Source: Paracoccaceae bacterium (GTDB lineage: Bacteria; Pseudomonadota; Alphaproteobacteria; Rhodobacterales; Rhodobacteraceae). From it: DNA of 10,396 nucleotides. How positions within the stretch are numbered: position 1 is the stretch's first letter; each line of letters begins with the position of its first letter. Below, piece after piece: positions 1 through 5,515 of the stretch. The notes beneath the pieces were generated by a model, which was not told the DNA's origin, searched no databases, and worked only from the letters and a program-made list of their open reading frames with translations. The DNA is taken from the NCBI GenBank assembly GCA_007128865.1, contig SKWP01000004.1:1-10396 (forward strand). The letters are read 5' to 3'. The position numbers were made by a program, and so were the translations under genes.

Positions 1-1293
1 ATCCAGATGTGCTGTCATTTCTTCGGGCGTCAGCAGCCCCCGGTCGCGCCCGGCCTTCAGCGCCATCAGCGCCAGAACCAGCAGCTGCGCGGTAAACGCC
101 TTGGTCGAGGCGACCCCGATTTCCGGCCCTGCGTGGATGGGCAGCGCAAGATCGGCCTCGCGCGCGATCGACGAGGTTTCGACATTGACCACCGCCACCG
201 TAAGCGCCACCTGATCGCGCACATGGCGCAGGGCCGCAAGCGTGTCGGCGGTTTCGCCCGACTGGCTGACAAACACCGCGATGCCCCTGTCCGACAGGGG
301 CGGGTCACGGTAGCGGAATTCCGAGGCCACATCGATCTCGCAGGGCAGGCGGGCGATTTGCTCGAACCAGTAACGCGCCACATGGCAGGCGTAATGCGCG
401 GTGCCGCAGGCCACCAGCGTGATGCGGTCGCAGCCAGAGAAATCGAGGGTATCGGGAAAGGCGATCGCATCGCCCTTGGGCAGATATTGCGCAAGCGATG
501 CGGCCAGAACCCGCGGCTGTTCGGCGATTTCCTTGGCCATGAAATGCTTGAAACCCGATTTCTCGATCCGCACGCTGTCGGGCTGCACGCGGGTTTCGGG
601 GCGGTTTGCCAGCCGGCCCTCGGCGTCGTAGATCTGCGCCCCGGCGCGGGTGATGATGGCGTGGTCGCCCTCTTCCAGATAGGTGATGCGCCCGGTCAGC
701 GGGGCAAGCGCGATGGCATCGGACCCGAGATACATCTCGCCATTGCCGTGGCCGATGGCCAGCGGCGAGCCGCGTCGCGCGGCGATCATCAGATCGTCCT
801 CGCCGTCGAACAGGAAGGCCAGCGCAAAGGCCCCTTCCAGCCGCGCGAGGGTGGCGCGCGCGGCTTCGACCGGCGACATCCCGGCATCCAGATGCCGGCG
901 GGCCAGCATCACAACGGTTTCGGTATCGGTTTCGGTATCCGGCCGCAGCCCGGCGGCGCCAAGTTCCTCGCGCAGTTCGCGGAAGTTCTCGATGATGCCG
1001 TTATGCACCACCGCAACCCCCCCGGACCGGTGCGGATGAGCGTTGCCTTCGGTGGGCGCGCCATGGGTGGCCCAGCGGGTGTGCCCGATGCCTGACTTGC
1101 CTGGCAGCGGATCGTGAACCAGAAGGTCCGACAGGTTGACAAGCTTGCCGACCGCGCGGCGCCGGTCCAGATGGCCTGTGTTGACCGTGGCGATGCCGGC
1201 GCTGTCATAGCCGCGGTATTCAAGCCTGCGCAGTGCCTCGAGGATGACCGGTGCAACCTCGTTCCGGCCCAGAATTCCGACGATGCCGCACAT
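1..1293 (-). CDS. glmS: Glutamine--fructose-6-phosphate aminotransferase, isomerizing (C-terminus beyond the window)
   Basis: GlmS converts fructose-6-phosphate and glutamine to glucosamine-6-phosphate, the committed cytoplasmic step toward UDP-GlcNAc. I translated the minus strand: the frame is open from the ATG at 1293 to base 1 (431 residues), against about 605 for the family, so roughly the last 175 residues lie outside. The protein begins MCGIVGILGRNE, placing the N-terminal nucleophile cysteine of class II glutamine amidotransferases at residue 2. It continues with EYRGYDSAG, GHTRWATHG (about 70-78) and NGIIENF (from residue 98). The KEIAEQP stretch leads into the first sugar-isomerase (SIS) domain, with CGTAHYAC near 296 and SQSGET at 343-348; KAFTAQ follows. 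The start overlaps the glmU stop by one base (TGATG), so translation is probably coupled. No truncation or missing active-site residue is visible in the part seen. Confidence 0.96.
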   Translation of the reverse strand, partial: MCGIVGILGRNEVAPVILEALRRLEYRGYDSAGIATVNTGHLDRRRAVGKLVNLSDLLVHDPLPGKSGIGHTRWATHGAPTEGNAHPHRSGGVAVVHNGIIENFRELREELGAAGLRPDTETDTETVVMLARRHLDAGMSPVEAARATLARLEGAFALAFLFDGEDDLMIAARRGSPLAIGHGNGEMYLGSDAIALAPLTGRITYLEEGDHAIITRAGAQIYDAEGRLANRPETRVQPDSVRIEKSGFKHFMAKEIAEQPRVLAASLAQYLPKGDAIAFPDTLDFSGCDRITLVACGTAHYACHVARYWFEQIARLPCEIDVASEFRYRDPPLSDRGIAVFVSQSGETADTLAALRHVRDQVALTVAVVNVETSSIAREADLALPIHAGPEIGVASTKAFTAQLLVLALMALKAGRDRGLLTPEEMTAHLD

Positions 1294-2657
1294 CAGCGCC
1301 CCCTTTTCGCGCGTGCCGCGCGCAACCGCTCCATCAACCGCCGGGCCAGTCCGGCGCGGTTCACCTGCGGCGCGCGGGCCAGCGCCAGCGCCCCGTCCGG
1401 CACATCCTGCGAAATCACCGAACCGCTGCCTGTCATCGCCTCGGCCCCCACCCGCACCGGTGCAACCAGCATCGTGTCAGAGCCGATGAAGGCGCGTGCA
1501 CCGATCTCGGTGCGGTGCTTGGACACGCCGTCGTAGTTGCAGGTGACGGTACCGGCGCCGATATTGGCCGCCTCGCCCACATGAGCGTCGCCGATATAGC
1601 TCAGATGGTTGACCTTGGCGCCCTCGTCGAGGATCGCGTTCTTGATCTCGACGAAATTCCCCACACGGGTGTCTTCGGCCAGTTCGGTGCCGGGGCGCAG
1701 GCGGGCAAAGGGGCCGACCCGGGCGCCGCGGCTGACATGGCAGCCTTCAAGATGGCAGAAGGCAAGGATCTCGGCGCCGGTCTCGACGGTGACCCCGGGG
1801 CCGAACACCACATGCGGCCCGACCACCGCATCGCGCCCGATATGGGTATCCTGGGCAAAGAAGACGGTTTCAGGCCCGACCAGGGTCACACCGTCTTCGG
1901 CCGCCTCGGCCCGGCGGCGGGCCTGAAACGCGGCCTCGGCCGCCGCCAGCTCGGCGCGGCTGTTGATGCCCAGCGTCTCGGCCTCCTCGCAGAACACCGC
2001 CCCGGCAGAAAGCCCGTCCCGGCGGGCAAGCCCGATCACATCGGTCAGGTAGAATTCCCCGGCGGCATTGTCGCATCCGACACGGGAAATCAGGCGCAAC
2101 AGCGTCGGTGCATCGGCGATCAGCACCCCCGAATTGCACAGGTCAATGGCGCGTTCGGCCTCGGTCGCGTCCTTGAATTCCACGATCCGTTCCAGCCGGC
2201 CATCGCGCAGCACCAACCGGCCATAGCGGCCGGGATCGGCGGCGCGGAAGCCCAGCAAGACGATATCATGCTGGCTGCGGGCGGCGCGCATCGCCTCGAG
2301 CGTTTCCGGCCGCACGAATGGGGTATCGCCGTAAAGCACCAGCACATCGCCCGCGAACCCCTCCAGCGCGTCGGCGCAGCGCGCAACCGCATCGGCGGTG
2401 CCGCGGCGTTCGGGCTGGATGGCGATGGCGATGTCCGGGTCTTCGGCCTGCACCACGGCAGAAACCGCCTCGGCGCCATGGCCGGCAACCACCACCCTCA
2501 GGGCGGGGTCCAGAACGGCACCGGCGCGCAGGGCGTGCAGTACAAGCTCCACACCGGCGAGGCGGTGCAGAACCTTGGGAAGATCGGAATTCATCCGCGT
2601 GCCCTGGCCGGCAGCAAGAACGATCAGGGCAAGCGGCGTCGATGAATGACTTGTCAT
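1293..2657 (-). CDS. glmU: Bifunctional UDP-N-acetylglucosamine pyrophosphorylase / glucosamine-1-phosphate N-acetyltransferase
   Basis: GlmU acetylates glucosamine-1-phosphate and couples the product to UTP, giving UDP-GlcNAc for peptidoglycan and lipid A. The 454-residue protein matches the family length (E. coli 456). The N-terminal uridylyltransferase domain shows LAAGQGTRM (14-22), PKVLH (27-31), QPERRGTADA (81-90) and YGDTPF (109-114, with the metal-binding aspartate at 111). A linker near 230-255 leads to the left-handed beta-helix acetyltransferase domain, with hexapeptide repeats from about 260 to 415. There NHLSYIGDA (350-358) carries the presumed catalytic histidine 351, followed by NIGAGTVTCNYDG (365-377) for acetyl-CoA and sugar binding. 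The tail is basic. The start is the ATG at 2657; the Shine-Dalgarno before it is weak. It is cotranscribed with glmS and diverges from gph. Confidence 0.97.
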   Translation of the reverse strand: MTSHSSTPLALIVLAAGQGTRMNSDLPKVLHRLAGVELVLHALRAGAVLDPALRVVVAGHGAEAVSAVVQAEDPDIAIAIQPERRGTADAVARCADALEGFAGDVLVLYGDTPFVRPETLEAMRAARSQHDIVLLGFRAADPGRYGRLVLRDGRLERIVEFKDATEAERAIDLCNSGVLIADAPTLLRLISRVGCDNAAGEFYLTDVIGLARRDGLSAGAVFCEEAETLGINSRAELAAAEAAFQARRRAEAAEDGVTLVGPETVFFAQDTHIGRDAVVGPHVVFGPGVTVETGAEILAFCHLEGCHVSRGARVGPFARLRPGTELAEDTRVGNFVEIKNAILDEGAKVNHLSYIGDAHVGEAANIGAGTVTCNYDGVSKHRTEIGARAFIGSDTMLVAPVRVGAEAMTGSGSVISQDVPDGALALARAPQVNRAGLARRLMERLRAARAKRGR

Positions 2658-2787
2658 GGGGCGAAACTCTGCTCGTCGAACCGTCTATGCGGTCTGTTGC
2701 CACCCGCACAAGCGCGGGCGGTGTCAATTTCTCTTTCGTTACTGTAACACGCGCAGGCAACAGCGGGAATCCGCCGAGGGAGGAAAA
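2658..2787. promoter_or_regulatory. Divergent intergenic region between glmU and gph
   Basis: This 130-base gap must hold promoters for both glmU-glmS and gph. On the minus strand a perfect TTGACA (2722-2727) could serve as a -35 box for glmU, but the hexamer 17 bases downstream (GGTGGC) is a poor -10. On the plus strand a -10-like TGTAAC lies at 2743-2748 without a convincing -35. Two small inverted repeats are visible: CCCGC/GCGGG (2703-2707 and 2714-2718, 6-base loop) and GTTAC/GTAAC (2738-2742 and 2744-2748, one base between). A GAGGGAGG Shine-Dalgarno at 2776-2783 fixes the gph start. The existence of promoters is inferred from gene layout; their exact positions are uncertain. Confidence 0.4.
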
Positions 2788-3459
2788 GTGCGTACTGTTG
2801 TCTTCGACCTTGACGGGACGCTGGTTGACACCAGCCGCGACATGATCGCCGCCGCCAATGCGAGCCTTGCAGGTGCCGGGCGGGGCGGCCCGCTCGATCC
2901 GGTCAGCGATGCCGAAACCGCCTTTGCCGGCGGCCGGGCCATGCTGCGGCTGGGGCTTTCGCGAATGAACGGGGGCTGGAGCGAGGCCGATGTCGATGCC
3001 CGCTACCCCGGCTTCCTGCGCCTCTATGCCGATGGTCTGTGTCGGGAAAGCCGGCTTTATCCCGGTGCCCGCGAGGCGGTGGCAACGCTGGGCGCTGCCG
3101 GATACCGGCTTGCCATCTGCACCAACAAGCCCGCTGCCCTGGCCGAAAGACTGATGCGGGACCTGGATTTCCGCGATCCCTTCGCGGTTCTGGTCGGCGC
3201 CGATACCCTGCCGGTGCGCAAGCCCGACCCGGCGCCGCTGCTGCACGCCCTGGCGGGCGCAGGCGGCCGGGCCGAGGCGGCGATGCTGCTGGGCGATACC
3301 ATCACCGATGTCAGGACGGCACGCGCGGCAGGGGTGCCAGTGGCGCTGGTCGGTTTCGGCCCCGCCGGGGCGGGGGTTGCCGCGTTCGACCCCGATGCCA
3401 TCCTTGAGGATTTCTCGGTATTGTCCGAACTCGTCGGCCGGCTGGTTCCGGTTGCCTGA
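2788..3459 (+). CDS. gph: HAD-superfamily phosphatase, phosphoglycolate phosphatase-like
   Basis: A 223-residue cytoplasmic hydrolase of the haloacid dehalogenase superfamily, closest in form to Gph enzymes that dephosphorylate 2-phosphoglycolate. All four HAD motifs are present: FDLDGTLVD (6-14; nucleophile D7 and acid/base D9), ICTNKP (110-115; T112), the lysine of VRKPDP (K145), and LGDTITD (168-174; D170 and D174 for Mg2+). Residues 15-90 form the small helical C1 cap. The start is the GTG at 2788, just after GAGGGAGG at 2776-2783. The frame is open 44 codons further upstream, but that stretch lacks a ribosome site and begins before the HAD nucleophile region of the family. The substrate cannot be read from the sequence, since Gph, pyrophosphatase-like and other sugar-phosphate HADs look alike. 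Only the adjacency is seen; a functional link with glmU/glmS is not evident. Confidence 0.88.
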   Translation: MRTVVFDLDGTLVDTSRDMIAAANASLAGAGRGGPLDPVSDAETAFAGGRAMLRLGLSRMNGGWSEADVDARYPGFLRLYADGLCRESRLYPGAREAVATLGAAGYRLAICTNKPAALAERLMRDLDFRDPFAVLVGADTLPVRKPDPAPLLHALAGAGGRAEAAMLLGDTITDVRTARAAGVPVALVGFGPAGAGVAAFDPDAILEDFSVLSELVGRLVPVA

Positions 3460-3475
3460 GCCCACCTGATCCCCG

Positions 3476-3504
3476 TTGACCGAATCCGCGACTGCGGGTA
3501 TTTA
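3476..3504 (+). promoter_or_regulatory. Candidate sigma-70 promoter of ivd
   Basis: A -35-like TTGACC (3476-3481, five of six consensus bases) is followed after exactly 17 bases by TATTTA (3499-3504); TTTATT at 3501-3506 is an alternative -10. The -10 element lies in the left arm of the inverted repeat at 3501-3524, so a protein bound there would block polymerase. The predicted start point near 3511 leaves a leader of about 36 bases before the ivd ATG. This is inferred from consensus and spacing alone. Confidence 0.5.
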
Positions 3505-3524
3505 TTGAACACGCGTTCAATAAA
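3501..3524. promoter_or_regulatory. 24-bp perfect inverted repeat, probable repressor operator of ivd
   Basis: The arms TTTATTGAAC (3501-3510) and GTTCAATAAA (3515-3524) are perfect 10-base inverted copies separated by ACGC. They form an AT-rich island in very GC-rich DNA, ending 22 bases before the ivd start and covering the probable -10 and transcription start. This size and shape fit an operator bound by a dimeric TetR-family regulator, and regulators of fatty-acid and branched-chain acyl-CoA genes in proteobacteria include TetR members. No regulator gene is in the window, so the protein that binds here is unknown. Confidence 0.65.
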
Positions 3525-3546
3525 CCATGCGTGGGGAGATGCCGCC

Positions 3547-4710
3547 ATGTTCAACGCCGTGCCGGACTTCGACCTCGGCGAGGACATCGCGGCGCTGCGC
3601 GACATGGTGCGCCGCTGGGCTCAGGAACGGCTGAAGCCGATGGCGGCGGCCATCGACCGCGAAAACGCCTTTCCGAACGCGCTCTGGCCCGAGATGGGCG
3701 CGCTGGGCCTGCTGGGTATCACGGTGGAGGAAGAATACGGCGGCGCCGGGATGGGCTATCTTGCCCATGTGGTCGCAATCGAGGAGATTGCCCGCGCCTC
3801 GGCATCGGTGTCGCTGTCCTATGGCGCGCATTCCAACCTCTGCGTCAACCAGATCCGGCTCAACGGCAGTGATGAGCAGCGCCGCCGGTACCTGCCCGGT
3901 CTGGTCAGCGGCGACCATGTCGGCGCGCTGGCGATGTCAGAGGCAGGCGCCGGCTCGGATGTGGTGAGCATGAAGCTGCGCGCCGAAAGGAAGAACGACC
4001 GTTATGTACTGAACGGCACCAAATACTGGATCACCAACGGCCCCGACGCCGATGTGCTGGTCGTCTATGCCAAGACCGACCCCGAGGCGGGATCGAAGGG
4101 CATCACCGCCTTTCTGGTCGAGAAGTCGATGAACGGGTTTTCCACCTCGCCGCATTTCGACAAGCTCGGCATGCGCGGGTCCAACACCGCCGAACTTGTC
4201 TTCGAGGATGTCGAGGTGCCGTTCGAGAACGTGCTGGGCGCCGAGGGCAAGGGCGTGCGGGTGCTGATGTCGGGGCTCGATTACGAACGCGTGCTGCTCG
4301 CCGGCATCGGCACCGGCATCATGCATGCCTGCCTGGACGAGGTGATGCCGTATGTCCGCGAACGCCGGCAGTTCGGCCAGCCGATCGGGAATTTCCAGCT
4401 CATGCAGGGCAAGATCGCCGACATGTATGTGGGGCTGAACACCGCACGCGCCTATCTCTACGAAATCGCAAGGGCCTGCGACGCCGGGCGGGTGACCCGC
4501 GCCGATGCCGCGGCCTGCGTTCTCTATGCATCCGAACAGGCCATGGTCCAGGCGCACCAGGCGGTGCAGGCGCTGGGCGGCGCCGGGTTTCTGGCCGACA
4601 GCACCGCAAGCCGGCTGTTCCGCGACGCCAAGCTGATGGAAATCGGCGCGGGAACCTCCGAGATCAGGCGTATGCTGATCGGGCGCGAGTTGATGGGGGC
4701 GGTGGGGTGA
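3547..4710 (+). CDS. ivd: Isovaleryl-CoA dehydrogenase
   Basis: An FAD-dependent acyl-CoA dehydrogenase that oxidises isovaleryl-CoA to 3-methylcrotonyl-CoA in leucine breakdown, passing electrons to electron-transfer flavoprotein. The protein has 387 residues, the family's usual length. It shows the N-terminal helical domain (about 1-125), the middle beta-domain with [12 protein letters not shown] (127-138) and YWITNG (160-165) for flavin and substrate binding, then the C-terminal helical domain. The catalytic glutamate is E247 in [12 protein letters not shown]; this internal position is typical of isovaleryl-CoA dehydrogenases, whereas most acyl-CoA dehydrogenases carry it near the C-terminus. 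[21 protein letters not shown] (273-293) and [11 protein letters not shown] (365-375) are family signatures. The ATG at 3547 follows GGGGAG at 3533-3538; an in-frame TTG at 3505 lies inside the operator and is rejected. Its partners mccB and mccA lie downstream, separated by a minus-strand toxin-antitoxin pair. Also called liuA. Confidence 0.93.
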   Translation: MFNAVPDFDLGEDIAALRDMVRRWAQERLKPMAAAIDRENAFPNALWPEMGALGLLGITVEEEYGGAGMGYLAHVVAIEEIARASASVSLSYGAHSNLCVNQIRLNGSDEQRRRYLPGLVSGDHVGALAMSEAGAGSDVVSMKLRAERKNDRYVLNGTKYWITNGPDADVLVVYAKTDPEAGSKGITAFLVEKSMNGFSTSPHFDKLGMRGSNTAELVFEDVEVPFENVLGAEGKGVRVLMSGLDYERVLLAGIGTGIMHACLDEVMPYVRERRQFGQPIGNFQLMQGKIADMYVGLNTARAYLYEIARACDAGRVTRADAAACVLYASEQAMVQAHQAVQALGGAGFLADSTASRLFRDAKLMEIGAGTSEIRRMLIGRELMGAVG

Positions 4711-4715
4711 GAGGG

Positions 4716-5078
4716 TCAGCCCGTCTTGACGGTGGTTTGGCCGGTCGCAAGCCGGGTCCGCGCGGCCTCGGTAAGAACCTCGTCCATCCACTGGTTGATC
4801 GACTTGGCCTCTGCCGCGGCGGCATGGCTGATCATCCGATGATGCTCGGCAGTGGTTCGGAAGGCCAGCTTGCCGGAATAGGGTTTATCCGGCTCCACCC
4901 CGTCCTCTGCACAGGCTTCAAGATAGACATCGACGCTGTCGTGAAAGGCCGCCTCGAGGTCATCGACCGAAGCGCCAGAGAAGTGAATTGTGTCGCGAAT
5001 ACCCTCGACCACGCCGTGAAACAGGCGGTCGTCTGGTTCGAACCAGATCGAGGGAACGTAACCGCGGTAAGCTTTCAT
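4716..5078 (-). CDS. hicB: HicB-family antitoxin
   Basis: A 120-residue protein of the HicB type, which neutralises the HicA RNase toxin and usually represses its own operon. The N-terminal half carries the partial-RNase-H-like HicB fold: YRGYVPSIWFEPDDRLFHGVVEGIRD (4-29), a predicted central strand, then the SVDDLEAAFHDSVDVYLEACAEDG helix region and KPYSGKLAFR. The C-terminal segment (about 75-112; RTTAEHHRMISHAAAAEAKS, then INQWMDEVL) looks like a ribbon-helix-helix DNA-binding domain. The start overlaps the hicA stop by four bases (ATGA), so the two are translationally coupled. Its stop lies only five bases from the stop of the convergent ivd gene, with no terminator between. The family is clear; whether this particular pair acts as a toxin-antitoxin system is inferred. 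Confidence 0.88.
   Translation of the reverse strand: MKAYRGYVPSIWFEPDDRLFHGVVEGIRDTIHFSGASVDDLEAAFHDSVDVYLEACAEDGVEPDKPYSGKLAFRTTAEHHRMISHAAAAEAKSINQWMDEVLTEAARTRLATGQTTVKTG
5032..5047. repeat. 16-bp perfect palindrome inside the start of hicB
   Basis: TCTGGTTCGAACCAGA reads identically on both strands and covers codons 11-16 of hicB. It may be a second binding site for the HicB ribbon-helix-helix domain, or a chance product of the conserved peptide IWFEP. The sequence alone does not decide. Confidence 0.35.
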
Positions 5079-5332
5079 GGTGTTATTCCTGACGACTCCA
5101 GCATCATGCGAAAGGCCGTGACGGCGCCCTTGTCGGTTTCCGGCCTCGGGTGGGGTCGGTGGAAGGTCTTTGGGCGCCCTCCTAGGCGGACCAGAACTAC
5201 CGAGCCCTTACGTTCTTCGACGCTGCCACCCAGTGCGCGGATCAGGCTTTCGATGTCTGACCACCGGATATCTGCCCGCGTCGGGCGCTCAAAGATGCGT
5301 TCCAGCGTGCGGCGGTGTTTCGATGACAGCAT
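5075..5332 (-). CDS. hicA: HicA-like toxin (putative mRNA interferase), non-canonical active site
   Basis: An 85-residue basic protein upstream of and overlapping hicB, in the usual hicA-hicB order. Known HicA proteins are small double-stranded-RNA-binding-fold RNases that cleave mRNA. The start is the ATG at 5332, preceded eight bases upstream by AAGGAG (at 5341-5346 on the plus strand). Visible elements are WSDIESLIRALGG (24-36), EERKGSVVLVRLGG (39-52), FHRPHPRPETDKGAV (57-71) and a C-terminal helix ending in SSGITP. The G-S pair at 43-44 aligns with the GSH motif of canonical HicA, but valine follows where the catalytic histidine is expected. H58 and H61 in FHRPHP are the only histidines in the second half and could take over catalysis or bind RNA. 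I read this as a divergent HicA subfamily, not a damaged gene, because the frame is intact and coupled to its antitoxin. Confidence 0.78.
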   Translation of the reverse strand: MLSSKHRRTLERIFERPTRADIRWSDIESLIRALGGSVEERKGSVVLVRLGGRPKTFHRPHPRPETDKGAVTAFRMMLESSGITP

Positions 5333-5390
5333 CGGACATGCTCCTTTCGGTGAGCGTACAGGTTCGGGTAATGCCCATCGCGCGCCATGG

Positions 5391-5446
5391 TTTCCTGATA
5401 CCCGTTTCCTGTTTCCCGATGCCGTTACCTGTTTTCCTGTGTCCTG
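5391..5446. repeat. Degenerate tandem array of about eight 7-bp units
   Basis: Units resembling TTTCCTG run head to tail. Exact copies start at 5391, 5405 and 5433. Variants are ATACCCG at 5398, TTTCCCG at 5412, a 6-base ATGCCG at 5419, TTACCTG at 5425 and TGTCCTG at 5440; one extra T at 5432 makes an 8-base unit. On the other strand the unit reads CAGGAAA, which resembles a Shine-Dalgarno. The array lies in the hicA-mccB intergenic region, and if the hicAB promoter is as proposed it is transcribed as part of the hicAB leader. Its function is unknown; it could be a slippage-prone microsatellite, clustered protein sites or leader RNA structure. Confidence 0.6.
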
Positions 5447-5474
5447 TCTGAAGCCGCGCGATGCGGCAGACGCA

Positions 5475-5503
5475 AATATGGTATCAAAATCCGATATCGT
5501 CAA
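5475..5503 (-). promoter_or_regulatory. Candidate hicAB promoter
   Basis: On the minus strand TTGACG (5498-5503, five of six -35 bases) is followed after 17 bases by CATATT (5475-5480, four of six -10 bases). Transcription would begin near 5468 and give a leader of about 135 bases before hicA. The -35 box overlaps the ribosome-binding stretch of mccB, so expression of hicAB and translation initiation of mccB use the same few bases on opposite strands. The adjoining imperfect inverted repeat GGTATC/GATATC (5480-5485 and 5493-5498) could be an operator. No equally good plus-strand promoter for mccB was found in this gap. Confidence 0.45.
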
Positions 5504-5515
5504 GGGGGCCGCCTC

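Noticed and set aside
7..1095. A 362-codon plus-strand frame at the left edge
   Set aside because: It is antisense to glmS, which is intact and fully recognisable on the minus strand.
1251..2645. A 464-codon plus-strand frame opposite glmU
   Set aside because: It mirrors glmU almost end to end and has no recognisable domain; the minus-strand protein has every GlmU motif.
2703..2718. CCCGC/GCGGG inverted repeat considered as a terminator or riboswitch element
   Set aside because: It lies between two diverging genes, so no transcript should end there, and the five-pair stem without a T-run is expected by chance at this GC content.
2656..2787. Extended N-terminus of the HAD phosphatase from an ATG at 2656
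   Set aside because: The extra 44 residues precede the HAD nucleophile motif, have no ribosome site and would overlap the glmU start; the GTG at 2788 has a strong GAGGGAGG before it.
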